This document shows positions 49,597 through 60,491 of a stretch of 64,000 nt of DNA, one piece after another (position 1 is the stretch's first letter; the number at the start of each line of letters is the position of its first letter). The position numbers and the translations under genes were made by a program. Source of the stretch: Mercurialis annua (lineage: Eukaryota; Streptophyta; Magnoliopsida; Malpighiales; Euphorbiaceae). The stretch spans positions 71,236,653-71,300,652 of the forward strand of contig NC_065572.1 of the NCBI RefSeq assembly GCF_937616625.2, given 5' to 3'. A model generated the notes under the pieces. It was not told the DNA's origin, made no database searches, and saw nothing but the letters and a program-made list of their open reading frames with translations.

Positions 49597-50757
49597 AGTC
49601 TGATTTCGAGGGAAGAACTGTAAGTGTTGCAATGGAGAATTGGTGAGCGTGTGGAAGAAGAAAGAAAAGAATTTGTGTACGGAGTCGTTTGCTGCAGGCA
49701 GGCGAGGTGATTGTTATGCTTTTTGCTTTTGCCCAAGAGATCAGTTCTTCACTAGTCAAACGACAGCACACGTACCCTAGTCTTTGGGTGCTACTGTCAA
49801 ATGAAGAAATTAATTGGAAGCTGTAACTAGAAAGGAGGTGAACAAAAGGTTATAGAGGTGCCTGAACTTGTGTGTCAGTATCAATAAGCTTACGTTTAAC
49901 AATTTTAATTAATTAATAATATTCTCTAAAGATCAATTAAATAGAATAAACGTGTTCGTGGCCTTGATAATCCAGTTTGAAGCTAAGTATTCGACGGGAA
50001 TGACCTTTTATTTTGAAAAGGGATCAATTAGTAGAATAAAATAATTTAGAAAAGTTCTTATTATGAACGAGAAATGAATAACCTTTTGTTTCTTTTTAGT
50101 CAAAGTGACTACTACAACAAATTTTAGTACTATCTTTTTGGAACTGATTTCTCAAGTGTCATGCCAACTGTTTCCTTAGCATCTCCGTTACAAAAAATAC
50201 TTAGATGAACCAAACTCGTTATGTATTTAATGAATGTTCTGTAATTCTACGTCGTGAACTATTCATGTAGAAATTCCTTCTTCCTTGCAGTATTCATCAA
50301 ACCATTTTGTTCATGAAGACTTTCCTTTTGCAAAAATATGATAAATTTTAGTTTCAAACCTCAGCAAAGAAATTGATTGAATATGATATCAAATTCCTTT
50401 ATGTTGCGACTCTACCTCTCATAGGGTTATATTCGACCAAACTGGACTCTACATAGAGAAATCAGACATTTTTACCTGCATGCTTTAAGAAAAAGGCAAG
50501 TCCTTACTACATAGCACTAATTACATTTTATAAGTGTTCTCGTATAATTGTAATTACAATAATTTGGTAAACAAACAAAATTTCCCTTAATTGTGGATCT
50601 CGCGGCAGGCTTTGTCGAGTTCAGAGTAACTGAAAAGTAGATGAACTTCAACCTGCAACAGTCACATTTTCGATACAGGTCTAAAATCCAGATAGAAGTT
50701 TAAGACAGTTTTCATTGTAGCTTACCAAATGGAAGTAATATCTAGAAGTTGTTTAAT
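49597..50757. other. PFK promoter region and hydrolase downstream region
   Basis: The 1.16-kb gap between the hydrolase stop (50758) and the PFK start holds the PFK promoter and leader on the minus strand and the hydrolase 3' UTR. The tail near 49640-49770 reads as a 5' leader with no in-frame ATG upstream of 49596. No other gene was seen. Confidence 0.5.
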
Positions 50758-53700
50758 CTAAAGAAGAATATGATCAATAATGTGCTGTATAACATCTGCA
50801 CCTTCTATATGCATCACATTATCTTTAACCTGCCAAATTGATCAAGCATGCTGTAAGTTAATACTCAAGGTGTTTTCGTTGCATCTAAACACCAGAGAAA
50901 CAATTATCATTCCCGGGGTACAACATTTTTTGATGTTAAAAACATGCAACAAACGCACAACCAGCTATTCTATGGCGATTACGATAGCATGTGAACCTAC
51001 AGAATGTGCAAGCTAGCACCAATGGCAATGGGCACATTTATGCAAGCATCCAGCGCGTGAAGTTGTCGAGGAAGCAAAGAGAGATGATCTGAAAGAAATA
51101 CCTGAATGACACTATGAGCAGCAAACCTCTGCCTGCTGCTATGGAAGCTAACATCTACTTTTTCCCACGACACTCGGGATAGACCTGTCACTAGCTCCTC
51201 TGCATCAACAATCTCCACTCAGCAAACTTAAAGAATAAGCAGTTGTTGAGAAAAGCAATATGAATGTCCAACATTTTCGATGAAGTGAATGGGTGAACTT
51301 GAGATACACTAAGGGGCCAATATATCAATCACAGCAGGCAGAATGTCCTATATATCAACCAGAAAAACAAAATTGGGACATACCTTCAATCTTGTCAGAG
51401 TTATTTTCCTCTGTTAAAATAAGATCAGTTCCTTCAGAATCATAGGACTTGCAGCGTTCTTCATATACAATATGTGGATACTTTTCATTCAAATGATCCT
51501 CCCACTAATATCCACAAAAGTAATCAGATCCGAACATCAGGTTACAAACATTCTTATAGAAGTACAAAGAACAAGCAGATGTACCTTTGGCAATTCACTG
51601 TTACGCCTAATTGATGATGTCCTCCAGCCCACAATATCTACTTATCATCAAGGAAGCAAACCAGTGAAGACCAAGAATAATTTTCAATCACACAAATAAT
51701 ACACGCTTCAAATAAATCCAAGGATACGGTCATAACCCACGTTTGAATACACAACTCGACGTCTAAATGTGCGCAAAGCAGACCTACACAATGAGTTTGA
51801 TGCTTCTGTCAAATTACTTATAAAAATATGTAACAGTAATGACACCTTAGTATAAATAAGCAAGACATGAGATCCAAGTCTATACATGAAAAAGCAATCG
51901 CCATAGTCTTCTATCATCTGTTTAAGCAATGGAGGTTTTCCTTCATCAACATCAGTTAGAAAAAGGTGTCGGCCTGTTCTCCTGAATATCCAATGAATAA
52001 CAAGGCCTGCAGCTTTCTCAAAGGCATTTACACCAAAAAGAAAAGGTACCTGCACGTAAAAGATAATGATTTTGGCAAAACTGGAGATGGAACAACATTG
52101 AAGTTGCTAAAACCTATAAATAACTTTTGTCACATCTAGCAGTTTGTTACCATCATAAAAAATTTGAGCACATATCATATTAGTTTAATTATGCAGCCTC
52201 AAATTAGTGAGTATCCAGGGTAGCTTACCATAAAATGGATTGTGATGAAGCAACACTAAGAGCTGATGAAAATACATAGGGAGAGATTATTCAGAATTTT
52301 AAGTGATAAGCTTACATAATGATACGTGTAGGAGATGGTGGGAGGCAATTAAGCTACTTTTATCATCATTCCAATTAGATATTGCCTCAGAGTTGCTCAA
52401 CCCAGCATATTTACCTAGCATAAACCACCATGCATTCTAGGTTCACTTGCTTTTGCTTTGATAGAAAACATAGGTGAGGCAAGTGTCGCATAATATTATC
52501 ATGATTTGTGACCTAATAAAGGTGTAAGATTAAAACTCACTGCTATCAATTCAAGCAAGCTCAATTTCTAATATGTACTCCCAAAAATCGCTTTCACTTT
52601 ATCATTAAGGCTCAAAATTGTGGCATTATTTCAAGCACCAATTTGTCATCTCAAAGTTAATTTGTGGAAGCAACTTAGATATGATACTCTTTCAACTTCC
52701 ATTTGGAAGAATCTTACTTTATCAACTAATAAATGTTTCATAACTTTTACTCATTACTCAGATGCAGAGAATTTCATGTAGTCATCTCTCGCTATGTATT
52801 CTCAAGTCTTAGGGAGGATACTGTTTTTTTTTTTAAATAATATGCACGAACAAAAAGAGTTGAGATGCAAGACCTGCTTGTTCCCCCTTGAACCAAGATG
52901 GGGTGTAGCAACAGTGATGAAGTTCATAGCTTCCAAGCCACCAATTGTAGCCTTCAAGCCCTCTCTATCAGCTGGTGACTCTCCTAAATTTTCATCTATG
53001 AGAGGTCTATACAATCTCCCAATTGCATATCTCGCCACCAACCCTCCCACAGAATGTGCAATGAAGGAAATCTTTCGTAAATTTGGCTTTCTTTGAATCA
53101 CCTCAAGAACCTGGAATTCATGTCAGTTAGAAACGAAACAGAACACATAGCACTTGGTGAAAGCACGAAGCAAAACTGCATTTTATAACACAAATAAAAA
53201 AAATATGAAAAACCAACCTCCTGAGCTAACCGCTCACCCATCACATCCACGCCATCAAGAGTCAGCCTTGACGCATTACGTTCACTACCTATAAGTTTGT
53301 AAACCAACATAAGCATTCTATTCAAAGGGGAAAGAGCCATTGCTTTAAGAGCAACTAATTAAATTTAGCTTGCTTCCAACATAAGCATTCTACTCCGAGA
53401 AAAAGATCATTCGGTTTTCATAGCAAATTCCAAATAAAATCCTCAATGGAAACTAATTAAATTTAGCACACGTTCATTTAGAAACATTATTTAAAAAAAT
53501 AAAAAAAGGAATTGCTCCTTACAATGAACAATTACTTTATCAGGAAGCATTCTAACAAACTGCTCCGCTCCAAACTTCCAATCTGAGGCACTGCACATAA
53601 TTACATAACAGAACCTTAGTCGATTAACAAAATTATTAAAATAAGCAAGAAAATCCATCAAATAAACTTCCTAATAATAAAAATTAGCGCAACCTAATTC

Positions 53701-53907
53701 TTGTGAATTAATTACAAAATCAAAACACGAAACAAATTCCTCAAAATAATAAATAAAATTTTCAGACCTTCCAAGAATACCGTGGACCATGATAACAAGA
53801 TGATCAGCAGAAGAAGAATCAGACTCGTTACAACTCCAAACATCGCAGCTTCCGTTAACCGACTCCGTAGAACAAACTCCGTTCTTAACACCCTCTCCGT
53901 TCTCCAT
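50758..53907 (-). CDS. DUF676-type alpha/beta hydrolase (putative lipase/esterase), 10 exons
   Basis: Exons, 5' to 3': 53768-53907, 53523-53590, 53218-53288, 52874-53110, 51886-52049, 51728-51783, 51585-51637, 51384-51504, 51102-51199, 50758-50829. All introns are GT-AG and the phases agree; joined CDS 1080 nt, 359 residues. The start is the ATG at 53907; a longer frame begins only with TTG. The protein matches the plant family of At4g25770 and At5g51180 (PF05057), related to yeast ROG1-type lipases. Features: MVHGILGSASDWKF near residues 40-53 (oxyanion loop), nucleophile Ser113 in AHSVGG, ARYAIG after it, ATPHLGS near 162-168, a DEGKPPLL lid-side motif, and candidate catalytic His332 in FAAHSVIQ. 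No clear signal peptide, so cytosolic or membrane-associated is likely. Substrate is unknown; acyl-ester hydrolysis is inferred from the fold. Confidence 0.92.
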
Positions 53908-54296
53908 AATTTGCTTCAATTCCCACAATTAATTCGCTCTTAAGTTATTTAATACGCATTTAAAATTTGACCAACTAATGATCAGATAAATGAACCAGAG
54001 GTTTTGGGTTCGGTTATAGGAAATCTTGGTTAGAGTTTGGTTAGTTAGGAAAATAAATGAATTGAAGAAGAAAGAAATGCCTGAGGGCGAAGAAAGCTTA
54101 GAAAAAAGAAGACGTAGAGAAGGAAAGACTCATGAAATGAAAATGAAATAAAAGGTAGTGGATATTTTCCTGCTTTTGGATGCGGTTGCCAGTTAAGTTT
54201 CTCCACGTCGGCAGATAAACCAAATTTGCCCCTTTTTATCGGGTTTGCAAATAAATATCCATTGAAAATGATAGGGATGGGAAATATACTTACCGA
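53908..54296. other. Hydrolase promoter region
   Basis: AT-rich leader and promoter of the minus-strand hydrolase, with a purine-rich GAAGAAGAAAGAAATG patch near 54065. No TATA box is obvious. It is bounded by the hAT element at 54297. Confidence 0.45.
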
Positions 54297-55066
54297 TAGG
54301 GGTGTAAATGAACCGAGCCGTTCGCGAGCAGCTCGGTGTTCGGCTCGACAAGAGCTCGGTTCATGTTCGTTCGTATTTTAAACGAACCGAGCTCGAACTT
54401 GATTTTATGTTCGTTAATATAAACGAGCCGAACATGAACATAGTGGTGTTCGGCTCGTTTATGTTCGCGAACAGCTCGAATAAGAGTTCATGAACAAGCT
54501 CGTGAACGAGCTCGACTAAGAGTTCGTAAACGAGTTCGTGAACGAGCTCGTATATAGTTCACGAACAAGCTCGTTTAGAAACTCGATTAGGTGTTCGTGA
54601 ACTAATTCATATCTAGATTAATTTGTATAATTATGTTTCTAATTTATTCAGCTCATATTCGTGAACGAGTTCGATTAGATTGTTTTTAATTTATTCAGCT
54701 CATATTCGTGTTTGTTCGTTTAAAAGTTCGTGCTCGTTCGTTTATCCGCTAAACGAGCGGGCTCACGAACGAGCTCGTTTAGTACTTATCGAGTTCGTTC
54801 GCGAGCTTGTTCGTGAACGAGCTCGTTTAGTACTTATCGAGCTCGTTCGTGAGCTCGTTCGTGAACTTGTTCGTTTAGCGGCTAAACGAACGAACACGAG
54901 CTGAACACGAACCGAACATGAACACTATAAAATTTAAACGAACCGAACATGAACACTCTGTTCAAAGCTCGACTGAACATGAACCGAACATGAACACCTT
55001 GTTCGCCAAACGAGCCGAACATGAACACTCCAAAGCTCGGCTCGGCTCGGTTCATTTACACCCCTA
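54297..55066. mobile_element. hAT non-autonomous element, intact ends
   Basis: 770 bp with ends TAGGGGTGTAAATGAACCG and the inverse, flanked by the perfect 8-bp duplication CTTACCGA at 54289-54296 and 55067-55074. The interior is made of repeated GAACGAGCTCG, GTTCGTG and CGGCTCG words in both orientations. A 48-bp unit repeats at 54767-54814 and 54815-54862, with a third partial copy after. The frames it contains (54308-54493, 54680-54904) come from this simple repeat and are not genes. It lies about 390 bp upstream of the hydrolase start. Confidence 0.9.
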
Positions 55067-55599
55067 CTTACCGACTAAATTAACCGATCCATAGATGATC
55101 TTTTATCGATTCGATTCAACTAAAAAATTTGGATTCGATCGGTTCAGTTTTAATAAAAAAATGTTTAAATATTAATTTGGTTTGAGATTTGAATCGTTAA
55201 AATTATTCGGACTAGCTAAATAAACTGAATTTTTTTAAAAGAAGTTCGATTGTTTTTATGTTTTTGTTAGTTTTTAACCGAACCGGCTGAATTATCGACC
55301 TATTTTATCGGTTCAGTTTAATATCTGATATGTGGGTCATTGGCCCACACAATATTAAATTTATTTTTTAAAGGGGAGGGTTCACCACAGTAGCTTGCTA
55401 CTGCAACCGTCACGAGTCGCTTGAGCGTTGCACTACTACTCTAGCCTGGCTCACCCCTCCGAAAAAAAGAGAAAAAAAATAAAAAAAATGTTCCAATTAT
55501 AATTTTTTATTCGGTCGGTTTGATTTTTTATATTCGGTCGATCAGTTAGTTCGGTTTGAAAAGTTCGGTTCATTTTAACCGAACCAATCAGATGTTTAT

Positions 55600-55691
55600 C
55601 CCTAAAGAATAAATATATCTAAAAAAATAAATTATTAACTAGTGCCCCTAAAGAATAAATATATCTAAAAAAATAAATTATTAACTAGTGC
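55600..55691. repeat. Perfect 46-bp tandem duplication
   Basis: Units 55600-55645 and 55646-55691 are identical (CCCTAAAGAATAAATATATC onward, ending AACTAGTGC). The duplicate copy B has a single diverged unit at the matching place, so the doubling happened after the segmental duplication. Confidence 0.9.
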
Positions 55692-56143
55692 ATAATAGTT
55701 TTTAAAATACAATGTATCATTTTAAATTTAAATGTTATAAGCACTAGATAGTATTATAGTAAAGTCGTGAAATATAAATTTTATATTAATTAATATAAAT
55801 TTTTAGACAAACTATTTTAAATTTAGTAATATAATTCTACTAGAACTTTTTTAAATTTTCCTGCACAGATTTACTTTCTAAATCAATCACATGCTCTTGT
55901 TTTGTTTACCCCTCTGCCCATTATAAGACCAACTCCATTCCCACCGTCAACTTCTGATGCTGACCCACTTCCAATCAAAACATACGGTTCTTGATCTCAT
56001 TCCATTCCACCTATTAACTCAATAACTTCTACCCATTTGATCACAAGCTAACTCAGTTGACACTTGCTTAGCTCCCAAACAACTTTACAAAACAAAACAA
56101 AAGAAAATAGATAGATAAGAAAAGGAGTGAGCTTTGCAAAGAA

Positions 56144-56262
56144 ATGAGAGCTCTTTCTCTTCAAATTTTCTTATTCTTTCTTGTTCAAACTGTTAATGGA
56201 GAGAATCCTTCACGTGGAAAGTTACTAACGGTGACATCTACCCTTTAGGTGTTAAGCAACAG
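56144..56262 (+). pseudogene. Stranded first exon of an SKU5-similar (multicopper oxidase-like) gene
   Basis: ATG at 56144 opens a secretion-signal-like start (MRALSLQIFLFFFLVQTVNG, then ENP). The frame is then broken. In the +2 frame the sequence continues FTWKVTNGDIYPLGVKQQ up to a GT donor at 56263, matching the first exon of the SKU5/SKS family, whose mature N-terminus reads NPYRFFTWxVTYGDIYPLGVKQQ (family knowledge). A deletion of about 10 bases after NP explains the shift. No later exons follow: the intron-like sequence runs only to about 56380, where the second copy of the 126-bp repeat begins. About 270 bases of promoter-like, less AT-rich DNA precede it. Confidence 0.72.
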
Positions 56263-57321
56263 GTACCCTCTGCATTACTTTACTTCACTTTTTTGTGCTC
56301 TCTGGTTTTACTTTTCTTGGTAATGTTTCTTGATTTTCTTGAATCTAAACAACATGCCTTTTTTCTTTATTTGGTAGTGTTATAAGCACTAGATAGTATT
56401 ATAGTAAAGTCGTGAAATATAAATTTTATATTAAATATAAATTTTTAGACAAATTATTTTAAATTTAGTAATATAATTCTACTACAACTTTTTCAAATTT
56501 TCCTTTCTAAAAATTTTAAATATCATCTGTAACGATTTTTAATTACTCTTAATATGGTGTGCATATCTTGATTGAGATTTTTTAGTAGCCTGATATGTAT
56601 CAAACAGACTATGTAATTTTTGTGAATAAACATAAGTAGAAGAAAAGAAAAGGCCGAGAAGGCGGCGCGTCGGCTATGGCGCGTTTTGTAGTCGGTACTT
56701 TTGACGACGACGACGTGTATTGTTTTTTTTTTTAATTCTAGGTCTACTTGAAAACAATCGGCTGAGCTATCTGCTAAAAAATATAGGCAAAATGTATATC
56801 ATACGTGTGTCTCTTTATTTATACATATTTTAGCATTAAATCCCTCTATTTTTATTTCATCAATATTCATTCCTGTAATTTTAATTTTATATATATTAAG
56901 TCTCCACTATATTAAATAAAATGTATGTACTTCATACGCTATTAGTAAATTGTATTAAAAATTTATATACAAATTTTTGATCTTTAAATTATGTATTAAA
57001 ATAAAAAAGTGAGTTATAATTTTAAAATCAAAAATAAAAAGATAGCATATTAATTTGAAACAAAGAGACGGAAATTGACATAGAGCAATTCACATGACAG
57101 TGTTTATGTAGTAACGGATAAAGACGCTCACTAAACTACAACTATTTCTTTAATTATTTTTATCTAAATTATTGTCACTTTGCGTACATCTAAAAGTTAA
57201 AGTGAATTAATTCATCACTTATGTCACATCTTCTTTCAGCTGCTTATTTATTTAGCTTTTAAAATAAAGTAGACGCTCCGCGCAATGGTTATGGTGGATA
57301 ATTTTTCTTGGTTTACAATAA

Positions 57322-57660
57322 CTTTTTTTTCATTGAGTAAACAAATACAAAAAAATTTAGTACATAACTTGGTTTACAAGAAAAAAAAATTACCGCCTGT
57401 GCCAAAATATGTACTTCTTTGTTGAAATTTTGACTCACATGTTGAACAAAGAATTCTTGAAAAGAAGATTGTAGATGCCATATATATTCTGACAAATTCT
57501 CCAAACTTGATGTAATTGAAAGATACAATTGAATTTATTGTCTGTATATCAATGTTGATGTTTACAACACCACAAGGAGGAACCAAAAAAGTGGTAGATG
57601 GTTGTTGGATTGTTGCATTTGTTGTCTCCATTTCAGATTCATCCATGTCCAAACAACAAT
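57322..57660 (-). pseudogene. LINE 3' end relic (RNase H C-terminus and poly(A))
   Basis: On the minus strand one frame reads PPCGVVNINID, the usual start of a LINE RNase H domain. A second frame reads SLENLSEYIWHLQSSFQEFF, then VQHVSQNFNKEVHILAQAVI, matching the domain's end where H-V-x-R-x-x-N-x-x-A-H-x-L-A is typical. The intervening core is missing or shifted. It ends TTTGTATTTGTTTACTCAATG followed by eight A residues, a typical LINE tail. Confidence 0.62.
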
Positions 57661-58897
57661 ATTAGTGTGATATTTATTGATTGTTTATGACATTTATTAT
57701 TATCTTTTTCATATGATAAATCGATGGTTTATAATCACATATGGTGAACTAGGTTCACATAAGTATTATTCGTGTGGAGAATTTTTTTTCCTTTACTGCT
57801 TGAAGAATGTTGAGATGCAAGTTTAAGATTGTTGTTTCAATCATTTATTTCTCAATTGGAATAGGTGTTTTGTAGCATTGTTCTTTAATATATATAGCGT
57901 TATAAGTATACCTTCTAATAAAAACTTTATTCAAACAAACGCAAAAATTATACAATCTCCAGTTTTCACTTATTTCATTTGTTCTGGCTGCAGTCTACAG
58001 AGCCAAAATTAAACAGAAACTAAAATACAAGAGTTAGGGGGGACATATTTCCTTGATGCTCCTGCATCATGCAACAGACTTGCGTGGTGGCCTGAATGTT
58101 GTCCTCCGGGCATAGTAAACTGTGATGATGAGTATAACATTACTTATTATGATAGTTTCCATTCTCATCAACTTCAAGAAAGATCCGACTTGCAATTTCA
58201 ATCATTAGATTGAGAAAAGAGAGGGTGAGAAAATTACGTGGACAAGAGAAAAAGTAGAACAGACCTCGGAATAAATTTGAACAAGATTGTGCCAGAGAGG
58301 CCTAAAATCTTCATCAAAGTAAACATTGATTGCACAAAATGGCATTATTTCAAACTATATAATTTACATCTGTATTGGTTTTGAAATCAATCACGGGTAG
58401 ACCAAAGTCTTACATTCTAAAGCTCAGCTAGACAAATCATACCTTTGAGAATAAATATTGCTGCCAGAATGCCAGATGGACACAGAAATGGGAGGTGACA
58501 TCTAGATTATTGGAAGATAATACTTATGATAATGATAATAGTAATAGTACTAGTAATAATACTAATAAGAAGAAGCAGTAACAGGAAAAGAAACTATATT
58601 TTGGAGGATTTTCAATGCCAAAACTAGAAATGGCTAGGGGGCGGGGCGGGGTGGGGAAGCTATCCCCATCACCGTCCCCGCTAACAAGATACCACAAGAC
58701 TGAAGAAGAAGGATTATGTTTATTGAAATGTTCTAATTTGCAATCTGAATTCTATCTATTACACTCTACGAGGAGGTGAATATGCTTTAATCCACCTTGA
58801 AACCAGTCCGCACAAAAGCATCACAGGAGGTAGTATAATACGGCTGACCTCTTGAAAAGTTGAGAGTTGACCGCTCGGACTGTCACGGACAGCCGAG
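57661..58897. other. Intergenic with a G-quadruplex motif
   Basis: The TAATCACATATGGTGAACTAG block near 57730 resembles the one near 21340. Around 57960-58330 composition is gene-like, but no gene model can be supported. A GTAATAGTACTAGTAATAATAC microrepeat lies near 58541. The guanine-run motif is at 58637-58656. Confidence 0.4.
58637..58656 (+). other. G-quadruplex-forming motif
   Basis: Four guanine runs (5, 4, 4 and 4) separated by single bases fit the strict G4 pattern. The stretch and the following CCCCATCACCGTCCCCG resemble the GC-rich end of a GGCGGGG-type plant transposon, which is its likely origin. It lies about 260 bases upstream of the LINE relic. Confidence 0.7.
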
Positions 58898-59930
58898 TTG
58901 GAAGATGTACGGTATAAAAATACTAAACAACCTAGGTCGTCTACTACTTTTAGAAGCCTTGAATTTGTGAAAACAGTAGTAGCTAGAAAAAAAACAAATG
59001 ACATATGTGTATGGACACGGCTGCTAGGCTTAAGCCTTCCTACTTGTGATAATCTGGAAACAAGGAGAGTGTTTGTTAACGCCTCATGTTCAGTGTGTGG
59101 AGGCTTGGATGAGTCTATCAGTCATTTGCTTGCAGCGTGCCCCTTCGCACAAGACTGCTGGTTAAAAGCGGGTTTTGCTCCTCCGTTGGTTGTGTCTCAG
59201 AGATTTAAAGATTGGGCGGTTGTCGTCGGCGAGAAAGGAGGAGGCTTGTCTTGTGGCTATGATTTGGTGGCATCTGTGGATTTATCGTAATGATGTGAGC
59301 AGGTAAGTGGTCTTTGACGGTGGAAGTGGCGAACTTAGCTTGTGCTCAGTTATTGGCATGGCAAGCTGCTAGGCTTAAGCTTCAAGAAGTTCTGATTCAG
59401 CTGCTGAGCAAGGATGATGGAGTAGTGAATTGGTCCAAGCCAGCGATGGGTATGTGGAAGGTTAAGGTTGATGTTGGTCGTAAGCCGGATGGGTCTTCAA
59501 TTGGGTTAGGCTGTTTAGTTAGGGATAGTGGTGGTGTCTTAGTGCAAGCTAGAGCAGTGAATATTTTGAGTAATTATGATCCAAGAGTCGCTGAAATTAT
59601 GGGCATCCAAGAAGCGTTGAGTTGGCTTAAGGGTGTGCAGAGTGAGGTAGTGGAGTCAGATGCTTTGGAGGTGATTTTGGATATCTGTAATCCTACTAGA
59701 GCGGAATTATATCCTTTAATTATGGATTGTGTGGAGCTAGCGAAACAGATTTCTAATTTAAGTTTTGTTTATGTAAGACGATTTGCGAATCGGGCTGCGC
59801 ATGTTGATGCGCGTTATGCCCGTTCCATGTCAGGTTATCAGGAATGATTTAGTCAGTTTCCTGAATTTCTTACAACTGTTATTACTTCCAATTTGATCTA
59901 ATAATATTTCTTTCCATTCAAAAAAAGTAT
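58898..59930 (+). pseudogene. 5'-truncated LINE: zinc-binding and RNase H domains, frameshifted
   Basis: First frame 58898-59290 carries the reverse-transcriptase zinc-binding domain (zf-RVT): LPTCDNLETRRV, then C-x2-C in CSVCGGLDESISHLLAACPF, then CW. The text then moves frame: WWHLWIYRNDV is read in another phase between 59250 and 59298. The second frame, 59314-59847, is the RNase H domain: WSKPAMGMWKVKVDVG, GLGCLVRDSGG, AEIMGIQEALSWLKG, VESDALEVI and VRRFANRAAHVDARYA. The second catalytic Asp region is present, but the first motif has VDVG where VDGA is usual. TAATAATATTTC and a short A run follow, the 3' end near 59930. The element inserted between the two segmental-duplication copies. 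No upstream reverse transcriptase is seen. Confidence 0.85.
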
Positions 59931-60491
59931 TAATTCGGTTTGAGATTTGAATCGTTAAAAGTAATTGAACTGAACAAATAAACCGTTTTTTTAAGTTTGA
60001 TTGTTTCCTTAAAAGTAAATGTGTTTTATCTGAACTAGCTGAATTACCGATCTATTCCTTCGATTTAATTTTAAATTTTATTTTCTTCTTTTATTCGACC
60101 AGTTATATTCCAATTATAACTTTTTATCCGATTGATTTGGTTTTTAATATCTGAGAGTTAATTCGGTTTGAAAAGTTCGGTTTGTTTTAACCGAACTGAT
60201 CGAGTGCTTGTCCCTAGAAAATAAATACATTTAAAAAGAGAAATTATTAACCAGTGCTGCAGTACATAATATTTTTCTAAATACAATATATTATTTTAAA
60301 ATAGTAAACATTAAAATATGTAGTATTTTTTTACTAATATATCTATTCATTTTAACTATTATTATAATAAAAAATAAACTGTACTAAATTTAAACTATAA
60401 TCAAGAAATGTTAACATTTTTAAACAATTTAAAAAAAAATAGAAAATCCAATTCTTCCTTCAATAAGTTATTTTCTAATTATTTATTTTTA

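Larger units (their letters stand above)
55075..57321. repeat. Segmental duplication, copy A (about 55160-57250)
   Basis: Large parts match 59930-62320 in the same order: the GGTTTGAGATTTGAATCGTTAAA block (55177; 59938), the TTAACCGAAC...AAATTATTAAC block (55575; 60185), the GTAACGATTTTTAAT block (56530; 61545), GGCGGCGCGTCGG (56661; 61671), and the GATAAAGACGCTCACTAAACTAC block (57117; 62181). Copy A contains a 46-bp perfect tandem (55600-55691), a 126-bp direct repeat (55737-55862 and 56383-56508), and between these the SKU5-like exon. Nothing else coding was found. Confidence 0.75.

Noticed and set aside
49597..49632. Twelve-codon N-terminal extension of PFK
   Set aside because: It would start at TTG; the first ATG in frame is at 49596 and gives the usual length of about 530 residues.
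52794..53096. 100-codon + strand frame
   Set aside because: It is antisense to hydrolase exon 4, which carries the AHSVGG nucleophile motif.
53908..53928. Upstream extension of the hydrolase start
   Set aside because: The longer frame begins with TTG, not ATG; the ATG at 53907 matches the family start.
54308..54904. Two 60-75 codon frames rich in Arg, Glu and Val
   Set aside because: They translate the GAACGAGCTCG repeat array of the hAT element; there is no independent coding signal.
58080..58330. Possible last exon of a minus-strand gene with a hydrophobic C-terminal tail (METIIISNVILIITVYYARR)
   Set aside because: The tail is open to a TGA and followed by plausible UTR, but I could not link it to upstream exons or to any family, so it is left uncalled.
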